This document shows positions 28,484 to 37,363 of a stretch of 64,000 bases of DNA, one piece after another. This stretch comes from Ferdinandcohnia sp036962705 (lineage in GTDB: Bacteria > Bacillota > Bacilli > Bacillales > Bacillaceae_L), in the NCBI RefSeq assembly GCF_036962705.1, contig NZ_JBALOQ010000024.1, forward strand, positions 62,001 to 126,000. The letters are read 5' to 3'. Both the position numbers and the translations under genes were made by a program. Numbering within the stretch: the first letter of the stretch is position 1; each line of letters starts with the position of its first letter. The notes below the pieces were generated by a model that worked only from the letters and a program-made list of their open reading frames with translations, searched no databases and had not been told where the DNA came from.

Positions 28484-30598
28484 TTAATATTTCAACCCAT
28501 GACCAAGTTTATATACATTACCATCACTGTCTTTATACGCATAAGTCATTCCTGCTGGCATGTATTTGTCTTTGTCATATCCTGGTACGTCATTTGGTGA
28601 TACGCAATCTCCATTTTGGTAAACGGCAATCACTCCTTCACTTGCTGGTAAAGTTATTGGTAAGACACCTGTTGGCTTATGATTCCCTGCAATCACTTCA
28701 AGCTGTGCATTGTGGAATGTATCGTAGCCCGCAATCAAAGCATCAGCCATTGGTTCTACATTTCCTAAAATCCATGGAAGGATAATATTTACACTCATCA
28801 CGACTTTACCGCCGCGGCTATGGATGCTGTCAGCAACTTCTTTTAGGTGGTCAAGTCCACTTAAAGTAGATTCCTGATACAATGAACCATCAATCGCCGA
28901 GTTTACTTTATCCTCACAAATATCAAGCTCTAGTAGACCTGGTGTTGCATTAAAGTAAGAACCAGATTTTGGATGTAGGAACAGAATCGCTGTATCGGCT
29001 TCTTCATAGTTGCCTGTTAAGTTAAACAGTCCGAGTTCTTTTGCTTCATTTCTTGCTTTTTCTGTATAAGAAGTTGCTCTTTCCTGCTCCTTATGGAACA
29101 CTTCAATATACACCTTTTTACCATCCAGCTTGTCCGATGTAAGTGGCAAGGTTTCGTTTGAATTTTTTAGTACGGTCACTGATTTTTTATGCGCTTCGTA
29201 TGCAGCTTCCCAGTGCGCTTTCGTGCTGACAACCTCAGTTGCCTTTTCTGGATCATTGTATGTGCGGTCATCAAATAGACCTAAAGCGAACATTTCTGTT
29301 AAGAGTCGTACATTTGACTCATCGATTCGTTTTTCAGTGATCCATCTATTGCTAATAGCCAATTTCAGATTTTCAATATCATTCGTATCAGCAATCAAAT
29401 CGGTACCCGCATTTATTGCTTTCGCAAAGCGTTCCGCTTCACTGCTGTTTTCCATACCCCAGCTCATGTTATTAATAATCCCGCTGTCACTATTCACATA
29501 GCCTTTGAATCCAAGCTTTCCACGAAGGATATGGTCGATGAAATAACGATTAAACGTAAATCCAACCTCTTCGAATGGGATTTCTTCCCCTTCAAACTCC
29601 TGGACCACACTCTTCTTAATACTTGGAATCGAGTAATATGGCATGATGGAAGATGTTCCATGATCTGCCGCTGCTTTAAATGGTGGTAGATGGTATTTTT
29701 CTAAGCTACCCGGAGTTGGGTATAGATTCCATTTTCCTTCTTCATAGTGAGGGTCAAAGCCATTTTCTCTCGCTCCCCCACCTGGGAAATGCTTCGTAGT
29801 CATCGCAATACTATCTTTTCCTAAGGTTTCGCCTTGGAATTCGTCAAGGATACGACCGATCACATCAGCAATAAACTCTGGATCTTCCCCAAATGTTCCA
29901 TACGTACGCTGCCATCTCGGATCTGTCACCACATCTGCCATATACATATACCCTTTTCTTAAACCTGTGGCATTCCATTCTTTTTGGGCAATGTTTGCAA
30001 ATTCACTAATAAGGGAGGCGTCACCACCATTTTGGATATCGCCCTTAGCCGCTGCTGCCAATCCTAATGTTCCTGGCCATGTAGAGAAGATACCGATTGC
30101 ATCATTCATACCAAATACTGCTTCACCATTTTCATTTCTGGAGTTCGATGCAACGAGAACGGGAATTCCTAAGCGCGTACCCTCAGCTACTTCATTCAGC
30201 GCGTTAACCCATTCCGCCATTTCAGCTGGTGTGAAGTTATCTCTTAAAATGAAATGTCTTAGTTTCCTGTTAGCAATCGTATGAGTGGTTCCGTATACTT
30301 TGCTAGTAGCGAAAATGGTTTCTCCTCTTTCGATAATACTTTCATCTAAGACGCCATCATGGCTTGTCTTGCTTTTATCTTCCTGGGCAAGTCCCATTTT
30401 CCTAGAATTGATCAGCATCATCCCGATTTTTTCATCGATGTTCATCAAGGAAACAAGATTTTCTGCACGTTCTTTCGGGCTTAAACGCCAATCTTCATAA
30501 GGATCTAGTTTGCCATCATTATTTAAATCTTTAAATTTCAAACCATCTTGTTCAATCAGTTTCTTCGTTCTAACTTGTAAATCAGGTTGCTTTTGCAT
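28484..30598 (-). CDS. Glycoside hydrolase family 3 protein
   Basis: A 704-residue GH3 enzyme (beta-glucosidase, xylosidase or N-acetylglucosaminidase group) without a signal peptide, so intracellular. An EF-hand-like calcium motif, DLNNDGKLDPYEDW, lies near residue 24. The N-terminal barrel has TKHFPGGGARENGFDPHYEEG and the nucleophile region LGFKGYVNSDSGIINNMSWG. A C-terminal sandwich domain follows (GGKVVMSVNIILPWILGNVE). AGGAGG lies 7 bases before the ATG. It is just downstream of the PTS-like permease gene, from which it is 65 bases away. The two probably import and cleave one glycoside. Confidence 0.92.
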   Translation of the reverse strand: MQKQPDLQVRTKKLIEQDGLKFKDLNNDGKLDPYEDWRLSPKERAENLVSLMNIDEKIGMMLINSRKMGLAQEDKSKTSHDGVLDESIIERGETIFATSKVYGTTHTIANRKLRHFILRDNFTPAEMAEWVNALNEVAEGTRLGIPVLVASNSRNENGEAVFGMNDAIGIFSTWPGTLGLAAAAKGDIQNGGDASLISEFANIAQKEWNATGLRKGYMYMADVVTDPRWQRTYGTFGEDPEFIADVIGRILDEFQGETLGKDSIAMTTKHFPGGGARENGFDPHYEEGKWNLYPTPGSLEKYHLPPFKAAADHGTSSIMPYYSIPSIKKSVVQEFEGEEIPFEEVGFTFNRYFIDHILRGKLGFKGYVNSDSGIINNMSWGMENSSEAERFAKAINAGTDLIADTNDIENLKLAISNRWITEKRIDESNVRLLTEMFALGLFDDRTYNDPEKATEVVSTKAHWEAAYEAHKKSVTVLKNSNETLPLTSDKLDGKKVYIEVFHKEQERATSYTEKARNEAKELGLFNLTGNYEEADTAILFLHPKSGSYFNATPGLLELDICEDKVNSAIDGSLYQESTLSGLDHLKEVADSIHSRGGKVVMSVNIILPWILGNVEPMADALIAGYDTFHNAQLEVIAGNHKPTGVLPITLPASEGVIAVYQNGDCVSPNDVPGYDKDKYMPAGMTYAYKDSDGNVYKLGHGLKY

Positions 30599-30663
30599 GT
30601 CAGTTCCTCCTAATAGGTTTCATTATTACGATTTCTAAGTGTTTACACCATTGTTTTTGTTTG

Positions 30664-32262
30664 CTATGCATCTAGTTTTAGTAATGTATCATCACCTGAT
30701 TCAACATTACCCGTTTTTATTGGTTTTACTTCTAAATATTCTTCTGTATTGGTAATCACGACAGGAGATTTCAGATCGTATCCAGCTGCTTTAATATTCT
30801 CGATGTCAAATTCAATGAGTAGATCACCTTTTTTCACTTGAGACCATTGCTCTACATGGGAAGTAAAATATTTACCCTTCAACTTAACTGTATTAACCCC
30901 AACCGAGATTAAAATTTCAGCCCCGTCATTCGATGTGATTCCAATCGCATGTTTACTCTGGAATAATGTCGTTACGACTCCGTCCACTGGAGAAATGATG
31001 GCACCTTTTGTTGGTTCGATTGCAGTTCCCTTTCCTACAATTTCTTTTGAAAAAAGCGGATCGGCTATTTTACTTAATGGAACGATATGACCTGTTAATG
31101 GACTTGCGATCATTTCTTTCTTTACGTTTCCTAATCCAAATTCTTTGTTTGTCTTCTTAGCTGCTCTTAGGTCGTTCTTGCCTTCATATCCAAATACAAT
31201 GGTAAGTACCATTGCGATTAGTAAGGAAGCAAACACACCGATTGCAAAGATTCCGATTGGTGTAAATACAGGAATGGACAAGAAACTTGGAAGTGCAAAG
31301 GCCGTTGCCGATACTCTAAACGCTCCGATGATTGCCCCACCGACTGCTCCAGCTATCCCAACGTATAACATTGTTCGCTTATATCGTACGAGAATACCAT
31401 ATGTGATAATTTCTGTTGTCCCTGCTAATGCACTTGGTAGTAGTCCTGATCCAGCAAGTGTTTTTAATTGTTTATCTCTTGTTTTAAAGAAAACGCCAAG
31501 CCCCATACCGATTTGTGCAAATGGTGCCGCGGCAGCCATCGCAATAATTGGATCAAGACCCGATGCACCAAGATTGGCAATCGCGATTGGAATAACCGCC
31601 CAATGAAGCCCTAAAATCGTAAGGAAAGACCATGCCGCACCCAATACGGCTCCTGTAACTAATCCACTTTGATCACTTAAAAACTGAATAACGAATGCTA
31701 AGCCCTGCCCCACATACGTCCCAAATGGACCAAAAATAAGGATGGTTAATGGCACAATTACGATTAAGGAAATCATCGGATTGATGAACATTTGTAAATC
31801 TTTATAAATCACTTTCTTTAAAAACTTATCTAATAAAGCATAGATGGATGCTGCGATTAAGATAGGAAACACGGTGGATGAATAACTGGCTAGTAGAACC
31901 GGAATCCCTAAGAACGATACATCCTGTGCCTGAGAGGTAACTAAATTCACATAATTTGGTTCTAATAACGCTGCTCCAATTGCTGCTCCAACAAATCCAT
32001 TGGCTCCCAGCTTGTTTGCCATCGTAAATCCGAGGAAAATAGGAAAAAAGTAAAACACTGCATGTCCAGCAGCAGCAAGGATTGCATAGGTACCGCTTTC
32101 AGCGGATACCCAGCCTAATGACTTTAAAATAGATAATAAAGCCGTAATTAAGCCCGAACCGGCAAGTACCCCTAAAATGGGTGCAAAACTTCCACTAATG
32201 GCCCCTAATATTTTATTAAAGACTGTTTCCTTTTGCTCTGAAGTAGTATCATTGTTGTTCAA
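30664..32262 (-). CDS. PTS-type permease, EIIC-EIIA fusion without EIIB and with an altered EIIA site
   Basis: Residues 1 to about 370 form a glucose-superfamily EIIC domain with roughly ten membrane segments (FAPILGVLAGSGLITALL, AVFYFFPIFLGFTMANKLGA). The C-terminal 140 residues are an EIIA domain of the Glc/Bgl type (ISPVDGVVTTLFQSKHAIGI). No EIIB domain exists in the frame. In EIIA the supporting His is kept (KHAIG), but the phosphorylated His 15 residues later is Ser (EILISVGVNTVKL), encoded at 30904-30906. It may not phosphorylate its sugar by itself. The start is TTG 32262, 8 bases behind AAGGAGG; the ATG at 32268 is too close. It is operonic with GH3. Confidence 0.88.
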   Translation of the reverse strand: MNNNDTTSEQKETVFNKILGAISGSFAPILGVLAGSGLITALLSILKSLGWVSAESGTYAILAAAGHAVFYFFPIFLGFTMANKLGANGFVGAAIGAALLEPNYVNLVTSQAQDVSFLGIPVLLASYSSTVFPILIAASIYALLDKFLKKVIYKDLQMFINPMISLIVIVPLTILIFGPFGTYVGQGLAFVIQFLSDQSGLVTGAVLGAAWSFLTILGLHWAVIPIAIANLGASGLDPIIAMAAAAPFAQIGMGLGVFFKTRDKQLKTLAGSGLLPSALAGTTEIITYGILVRYKRTMLYVGIAGAVGGAIIGAFRVSATAFALPSFLSIPVFTPIGIFAIGVFASLLIAMVLTIVFGYEGKNDLRAAKKTNKEFGLGNVKKEMIASPLTGHIVPLSKIADPLFSKEIVGKGTAIEPTKGAIISPVDGVVTTLFQSKHAIGITSNDGAEILISVGVNTVKLKGKYFTSHVEQWSQVKKGDLLIEFDIENIKAAGYDLKSPVVITNTEEYLEVKPIKTGNVESGDDTLLKLDA

Positions 32263-32268
32263 GATCAT

Positions 32269-32565
32269 GTCCTCCTTGGTGTGAGTTCTTTTGATGTAAA
32301 TGAAATTCTATTTCTAATTTATCTTAGAGGAATAAAAGGCCGTTGGTTCAGACTAACTAAACTAGATGTCAAGTGCATCTACTAAAAATCTCCACAAGAC
32401 AAGGCTTTCATTTTCAAAACTTTTTACGCCTAGATAGGGCTTTCATTTACTCTGAGACTTCTTTTTTTAAAGATTATAGTGATATAATATCAAGGAAATA
32501 CATGAAATAAATTGTTAATCTTGCTGATAACATTGTATATCTTGCTATATTAAAAGGAGCAAATT
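32269..32565. promoter_or_regulatory. Divergent PTS / AraC promoter region with a direct repeat
   Basis: GGCTTTCATTT occurs at 32403-32413 and again at 32438-32448, 35 bases apart in the same orientation, between the divergent permease and regulator genes. AraC-family proteins usually bind such direct repeats. TATAAT at about 32480 could serve the regulator gene. Confidence 0.35.
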
Positions 32566-33474
32566 ATGAAAGAATCTACATTTATGCCGGTATTAAATGA
32601 GAATTTTGAGGTTTATTATTGGAGCAAAAAATATCAGTCACATGATTGGGGCAGACCGCCTGACAAATCATCAGAGAATTATTCTGAAATCGAGCCCTTA
32701 TTCCGCTTGCATAGTCACGACGCAATGGAGGTTCTCGTATTTTTAGGAGGTGAATGTGAGTTTTTTTGTGAAGGACAAGTATATTCACTAACCAAAGGGG
32801 ATGTTGTCATCATTCCCCAATATGCGGTACATAAGGCAGAAGTAAGTGATTTCGACAACTATGAGAGAATTGTATCGACCATTAGCAAATCATTATTGGC
32901 TGAATTCTTATCGATTTCTCCCTATATGAGTGATAGGATAAATTATCATAAAACTCAGGGTTCTTATGTCGTCCATCTCCAATCCGAAAATATAAAGGAA
33001 ATTCTCTCGCTTTTCCAAGATATAAGTAATCGTCTAAAAGTTAATAGTGGCCCTAATTCCTTTGCCTTACATTATCTATTATTTCAAGCTCTGCAAATTA
33101 TCTTAAATCCAGCCAGTAGTGAGCCAACAAACAGTCTAAGCAGTGATGCAGATCAACGCTTAAATTCCATTATCGAATACATTGAAAACCATTTGACCGA
33201 TCCAGAAATGAATTTAGACAACGTATCAAGTCATTTTCATTTAAATAAATATTATTTTTCTCATTATTTTAAAAATCACATGAAAGTACCATTTTATCGA
33301 TATGTACTTTTGAAACGACTTGCAACCTCCGTTGCATTAATTAAGCAAAATGAACTCTCAATCGAGGAAATTGCTACGAAATGCGGTTTTCAAGATTACT
33401 CCAGCTTTTATCGACTCTTTAAAAAGGAATATAATCTGTCTCCCAAAAACTTACAAAAGGAGTTTAGAAGGTAG
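32566..33474 (+). CDS. AraC-family transcriptional regulator
   Basis: A 302-residue regulator. The N-terminal cupin sensor domain reads LFRLHSHDAMEVLVFLGGEC and YSLTKGDVVIIPQYAVHKAE. The C-terminal double helix-turn-helix reads VSSHFHLNKYYFSHYFKNHM and IEEIATKCGFQDYSSFYRLF, ending near the PKNLQKEFRR tail. AAAAGGAG lies 7 bases before the ATG. It is divergent from the PTS-GH3 operon and probably activates it in response to a sugar. Confidence 0.92.
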   Translation: MKESTFMPVLNENFEVYYWSKKYQSHDWGRPPDKSSENYSEIEPLFRLHSHDAMEVLVFLGGECEFFCEGQVYSLTKGDVVIIPQYAVHKAEVSDFDNYERIVSTISKSLLAEFLSISPYMSDRINYHKTQGSYVVHLQSENIKEILSLFQDISNRLKVNSGPNSFALHYLLFQALQIILNPASSEPTNSLSSDADQRLNSIIEYIENHLTDPEMNLDNVSSHFHLNKYYFSHYFKNHMKVPFYRYVLLKRLATSVALIKQNELSIEEIATKCGFQDYSSFYRLFKKEYNLSPKNLQKEFRR

Positions 33475-33549
33475 TCCAAATAGACACCTAGGAAGTCGCT
33501 GAACGAAGGATAATCGAAACTTTACTAATTAGCTACCAAATAAGTAATA

Positions 33550-33597
33550 GGCCTAACACCAAGTGCGGTGATGCTTTAACACACTTGCGGTCAGGCC
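33550..33597 (+). terminator. Terminator hairpin behind the AraC gene
   Basis: GGCCTAACACCAAGTG pairs with CACTTGCGGTCAGGCC at 13 of 16 positions, followed by CTTTTATC. It lies about 75 bases behind the regulator stop codon. Confidence 0.6.
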
Positions 33598-33696
33598 CTT
33601 TTATCTGAAATGTTCTCGACAGGATGAACCCATAATGGTAAATAACTTTATTTCTCCTGATGATATCCTCAGTTGGAATGTCATATCCACCGCATT

Positions 33697-34389
33697 TTAT
33701 ATCTCCCCTACACTCTCCACAGTTTTAATGGAAAAATAGATACTAAGTGCTCCTAGTATGCAAAGTACTGCAAGAATGGTTTCCAGATCAAAATTAAAGT
33801 ATATTGATAATTTCGGTGAATTCATTATGACTATTGAGCTTATAACAGTGGTAATTGTTCCTCTTTTCACAATCCCAAAGAGAAAGAGTGGTATGAAACT
33901 AATTAGAGTTATCATAAGCGAAACGAAAATCATATTTTTTAAATAGGCGATCATATCCGAATTCGTTGGCTGTCCGTTAATAAAAGGGAATGCCTGATCA
34001 AGCAAATAGGTTGTTAAACCCGTAAAAATATAGGAAAGAATTGTTGTAAGAAAGATAAAAAGAGAGATAAAAAGTACTTTTGCCATAAACAACTTTTTTC
34101 GGCTGATCGGGTATCCGAAAGAAAGCGAGATTGTTTTATTTTTATATTCATCAATGAAAACCTGACAGATAAGGGATCCCCCAAACAGGACGAGTCCCAT
34201 TTGTATATTAAAATTAAGTTCCATGAATGCAGCATAGCTCTCACCAAAAAAGGGCGTAACCGTTTTTATAAAAATCATAGGCATTATCATTAGCACTAGC
34301 AAGTAAATGATTACTTCAGAAATAATAGAAACACGTTTTAATTTTTTCCACTCTAGCATCATTAATTTAAACAATTTTTTCACCGCCAT
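33697..34389 (-). CDS. ABC transporter permease (BcrB-like)
   Basis: A permease of about 230 residues with six hydrophobic segments, beginning KLFKLMMLEWKKLKR, as do lantibiotic/bacitracin immunity permeases, and containing FIDEYKNKTISLSFGYPISRK, the typical first cytoplasmic loop. The frame is open from 34458 inside the ATPase gene. The usable starts are ATG 34389, overlapping the ATPase stop region, or TTG 34374 with GGTG upstream. It forms a transporter with the overlapping ATPase and probably expels a membrane-active peptide or confers resistance to one. Confidence 0.85.
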   Translation of the reverse strand: MAVKKLFKLMMLEWKKLKRVSIISEVIIYLLVLMIMPMIFIKTVTPFFGESYAAFMELNFNIQMGLVLFGGSLICQVFIDEYKNKTISLSFGYPISRKKLFMAKVLFISLFIFLTTILSYIFTGLTTYLLDQAFPFINGQPTNSDMIAYLKNMIFVSLMITLISFIPLFLFGIVKRGTITTVISSIVIMNSPKLSIYFNFDLETILAVLCILGALSIYFSIKTVESVGEI

Positions 34390-35290
34390 TAATTTGCTCA
34401 TAAAAATAATCTTCCAAGGAGCTCGTATGCTTTTGAATCTCCTCAATGCCAATATCATGGAGAATCAACAATTTTGAAATATCGCTTTGAGAATGAGTTA
34501 GATCATATATCCGGATCCTATTTCCTTGAATGACTTTCATATTGGAAATATGCAATTTATATTCAAGTAAATAAAGAGTTTTTTGTACATCTGTTGTCAA
34601 TAACTCAATATAATCAGTTCGTTGGCTTTGAATATCTGCTAATGTCACTTCATTTAACAACCTTCCATTATCAATGACGCCAATTCTGTCTACAACCTGT
34701 TCCATTTCTCCTAAAATATGGCTTGATAGGATAAAGGTTATTCCGTACTCCTTGTTAAGCATTAAGATTAAATCCCTGGTATCTTTTATCCCAATCGGAT
34801 CGAGACCATTTGTAGGCTCATCTAAAATAATCAGTTCAGGCTTAGTAATAATCGCTCTAGCTATCCCAAGTCGTTGCTTCATCCCTAGTGAGAATTCTTT
34901 CACAGATTTATTCTCAATCCCTTTTAGATAAACCATATCCAATGCTTGTTTTATTCCCTTATCATCATAGTATCCTAAATATTCGCAATGGAGCTTCAAA
35001 TTTTCCATTGCAGTTAAGTGTTCAAAGAAGATGGGATATTCAATAATACTTCCGACTCTCTTTAACATAAATTTCGAACTTTCCGTAAGCCTCTTGCCAA
35101 ATAATTCGATCTCTCCGCTCGTTGGCTTCAATATTCCGGTGAGCATTTTCATAATCGTTGTTTTTCCAGCACCATTTTGACCGAGTAAACCGTATATTTC
35201 TCCTTTATGAATATGAAGATCTATATTTGTTACCAGCTCTTTTCCTTTTCGCTTTTTTGTAAGCCCGGTTGTTCTTACCACACCATTCAT
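34367..35290 (-). CDS. ABC transporter ATP-binding protein (BcrA-like)
   Basis: A 307-residue ATPase: Walker A GQNGAGKTT near residue 37, signature FSLGMKQRLGIARAI, Walker B LIILDEPTNGLDP and switch His in LSSHILGEME. The C-terminal extension of about 90 residues is typical of the BcrA/lantibiotic-immunity group. AAAGGAG lies 8 bases before the ATG. Translation is coupled to the permease by gene overlap. A two-component system of the kind that often controls such transporters lies at 55.7-57.3 kb, but it is not adjacent. Confidence 0.92.
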   Translation of the reverse strand: MNGVVRTTGLTKKRKGKELVTNIDLHIHKGEIYGLLGQNGAGKTTIMKMLTGILKPTSGEIELFGKRLTESSKFMLKRVGSIIEYPIFFEHLTAMENLKLHCEYLGYYDDKGIKQALDMVYLKGIENKSVKEFSLGMKQRLGIARAIITKPELIILDEPTNGLDPIGIKDTRDLILMLNKEYGITFILSSHILGEMEQVVDRIGVIDNGRLLNEVTLADIQSQRTDYIELLTTDVQKTLYLLEYKLHISNMKVIQGNRIRIYDLTHSQSDISKLLILHDIGIEEIQKHTSSLEDYFYEQINGGEKIV

Positions 35291-35491
35291 TCTGATTTCT
35301 CCTTTCCTTCATCTATTTTCATCATAAACATCAAACATATCTTTTTTCTTTCTCAATCCTTACAAATTTCTTAAGTTATACATTAGTAGTAAAATGAGGC
35401 CGTTCTACCTCTAACGGATTCCGTTACTTTTGCAAGAACCTAATTTACACAAGAATATCAAACCCCAATCAGCGGTGCTTTTTGTATATAA

Positions 35492-35519
35492 AAATAGCTT
35501 AGTAGTTACCAAGCTATTT
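35492..35519. terminator. Hairpin, probable bidirectional terminator
   Basis: AAATAGCTT and AAGCTATTT form a 9-bp stem flanked by A- and T-rich bases. It lies between the GNAT gene and the ABC transporter promoter. Confidence 0.6.
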
Positions 35520-35550
35520 CTTGTGATTATTTATAATCCCTTATTAAACT

Positions 35551-35649
35551 ATAGTACCCCGTAAGCCATCCATGAAACAGAACTCACCACAGAAAAAATG
35601 AAAGTTAATAACGTTCTTTCATGGTAGCTTAAGTGTAATTAATCACATT
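35551..35649. repeat. Intergenic repeat, type B (copy 1)
   Basis: The copy contains AGCCATCCATGAA, then a terminator hairpin ATGAAAG / CTTTCAT with an A-run on the left, and the tail TTAAGTGTAATTAATCACAT. It lies just beyond the stop codon of the GNAT gene at 35684. Confidence 0.7.
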
Positions 35650-35683
35650 CATAATTTTTACAACACCTTATAAACGGCGATAT

Positions 35684-36169
35684 TTATAAGACTTTACTCA
35701 AAATCTCTCCAGGCAAACCTCCTATTTCACACAACTTTTCTGAAATAAATTCTTGTCTAATTAAAATTTTTCTTGAAGGCAGATTTTTAGGGTCAATAGT
35801 AGCAGTTACCCGTTTTAAGTTTGATTTTTTAGCTTTTTGTATTAAAATCGCAGCAACTTCACTGCCATATCCTTTTCCCCAATGCTCTGGATGTATCATA
35901 TAACCTAATTCAGCTTCTTCAAGATTTCCTTCATTCAATATCAAACTTCCAAGTCCTATAAATTCATTAGTTTCATTGTTATAAACTTTATATGTACCAA
36001 ATTGCTCGAATTTTTCGTTTCGTTGTAATATTTTTTGGAAATTTGTGATTGCTTCTTCCATTGGTAAAGAACGTTCTGTAATCATTGCCATTACTGATTC
36101 ATTTGATACGAGGCGAAAATAATCATTAAAATCATTGGATTGAAACTTTTTTAAAATAAGATTTATCAT
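35684..36169 (-). CDS. GNAT acetyltransferase (RimJ/RimL type)
   Basis: A 161-residue N-acetyltransferase. It has NEFIGLGSLIL, the AELGYMIHPEHWGKGYGSEV acetyl-CoA block and a late ATIDPKNLPSRKILIRQEF helix, the normal RimJ/RimL layout. The frame is open to 36352, but AGGGTGGT lies before ATG 36169. It is a single-gene unit with type B repeat behind its stop and type A repeat in front. The substrate is unknown. Confidence 0.85.
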   Translation of the reverse strand: MINLILKKFQSNDFNDYFRLVSNESVMAMITERSLPMEEAITNFQKILQRNEKFEQFGTYKVYNNETNEFIGLGSLILNEGNLEEAELGYMIHPEHWGKGYGSEVAAILIQKAKKSNLKRVTATIDPKNLPSRKILIRQEFISEKLCEIGGLPGEILSKVL

Positions 36170-36284
36170 TTTTATAACCACCCTAATAACTCCTACAATG
36201 TAGTTTAGTATAGACCTGAGAAAACAACTATAGAATACATATTTGTAATTAAATTCTTCATAACGGCAAATAATCCTTTTTTTT

Positions 36285-36383
36285 CTAACCTGCCCCGGTT
36301 GTTCAATTAGGAATTGAGCAAAAAAGGTGGTTAATCCTTCTAAGATCAACACACCTGTGAGGTTAAGTACAATTCTTCACAAT
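36285..36383. repeat. Intergenic repeat, type A (copy 1)
   Basis: CTAACCTGCCCCGGTTGTTC (palindromic core), an A-run, GGTGGTTAATCC / GATCAACACACC hairpin, and the tail AAGTACAATTCTTCACAAT. On the minus strand the hairpin is followed by T and serves as a terminator. The small ORF stop at 36408 lies 25 bases away. Confidence 0.8.
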
Positions 36384-36407
36384 TAATTTTACGATTAATA
36401 TTAGATA

Positions 36408-36563
36408 TTATTCTTCAAAACGTTCCAACACTACATAAATCACATTTGAGTATATATCCTTAGAACGAACAATCGTTTCCCACGATCCTCCAACTGTAGC
36501 AACTACACTAACAGGAACTACATTCCAAATTAATGATCCTAAAGTTGTTAGTACTTGAAACAT
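36408..36563 (-). CDS. Possible small hydrophobic protein (51 aa)
   Basis: ATG 36563 opens a 51-residue frame, MFQVLTTLGSLIWNVVPVSV, then VATVGGSWETIVRSKDIYSN. GGGAG lies 11 bases upstream. One hydrophobic segment occupies the N-terminal half. The frame before it reads STTKGEKAWETILECFKY, which looks as protein-like, so this could be a frameshifted longer gene. The repeat tail 25 bases beyond its stop matches the position seen behind other real genes here. Confidence 0.45.
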   Translation of the reverse strand: MFQVLTTLGSLIWNVVPVSVVATVGGSWETIVRSKDIYSNVIYVVLERFEE

Positions 36564-36613
36564 TCTAAAATAGTCTCCCAAGCCTTTTCCCCTTTAGTTG
36601 TAGAACGCATTTT

Positions 36614-37288
36614 TTACATCTTAAAAAATAGTGCTTTAATAATTGTTTTTATCGTTGATTCAGTTTCTTTATGGACCCTAACCTTATCTAAAAAAGGAAA
36701 ATCAATTGGTGTAACGGTTAATTTCGCAAGCGGTTCCACTTCTTTTTTACAAACCCATTCGTCTCTAATTCCACCTTGTTTGAATAGGGTCTTTGAAAAG
36801 AAATATATCGTTCCGTCTGTCCAACGATTCGGAGCATCATTATTATTAGTCGAAAAATAATAATAACGTTTTTTTCCTTTATTTGAAGCAATAGAAAAGC
36901 ACATATTTCTAATGGAACCAACATAATCTTTTCTTTTTAGAACTGCAAAAAATAATGACCATACTCCGTCAGATGAAGCAAAAACAGCTTTAATAGGTTT
37001 ACCATTAAAGAGAGTACTATTTCTTGGCTCAAATTTATTTATTGAGGAATTATTAGAACCGTGTACTACTAGGCCCTTATTCTCAATTACATAATTCAAA
37101 AACATATATAATGGGTATCTACTGTTATATGTAAAAATACTACCATCACTTGATGATATATATCTGATGAACATTTTATCAAACTCTTCAATAGCTTGGT
37201 CAGACAAATTCAGTTCTTCTATTTTTAATAATCTGGTTTTATCTAAAATAAACTTTTTAATCGGGCTTAACATTCCTTGTTTATTAAT
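36614..37288 (-). CDS. Hypothetical protein with possible ADP-ribosyltransferase-like motif
   Basis: A protein of about 220-224 residues that I do not recognise. VVHGSNNSSINKFEPRNSTL and IKAVFASSDGVWSLFFAVLK resemble the His and strand blocks of Tpt1/ART-like folds, where HGS opens the NAD pocket and a VFAS-like strand follows; this is weak. The best ribosome binding site, GGAGGGG, lies 5 bases before an ATT codon (37286-37288), five codons upstream of the first ATG (37273), which has only AAGGA touching it. The start may thus be a rare ATT. It is a lone unit with a repeat in front. Confidence 0.6.
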   Translation of the reverse strand: MNKQGMLSPIKKFILDKTRLLKIEELNLSDQAIEEFDKMFIRYISSSDGSIFTYNSRYPLYMFLNYVIENKGLVVHGSNNSSINKFEPRNSTLFNGKPIKAVFASSDGVWSLFFAVLKRKDYVGSIRNMCFSIASNKGKKRYYYFSTNNNDAPNRWTDGTIYFFSKTLFKQGGIRDEWVCKKEVEPLAKLTVTPIDFPFLDKVRVHKETESTIKTIIKALFFKM

Positions 37289-37299
37289 ATTGACCCCTC

Positions 37300-37363
37300 C
37301 TAGACGAAATGTAATACAGTGCTTTACTCTTCAACCCTGCTCCGTTACTTCAATAATTTTTTC
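37300..37363. repeat. Intergenic repeat, type A core fragment
   Basis: TCTTCAACCCTGCTCCGTTA and CTTCAATAATTTTTT are the palindromic core and A/T-rich linker of the type A repeat; no hairpin or tail is visible. It lies directly behind the stop of the interrupted gene at 37364. Confidence 0.45.

Noticed and set aside
30599..30663. Catabolite-responsive element between the PTS-like and GH3 genes
   Set aside because: TGTAAACACTTAGA lacks the central CG and the closing CA of a cre site.
36170..36352. N-terminal extension of the GNAT protein to 222 residues
   Set aside because: The extension covers the repeat junction and has no family match. The ribosome binding site fits the start at 36169.
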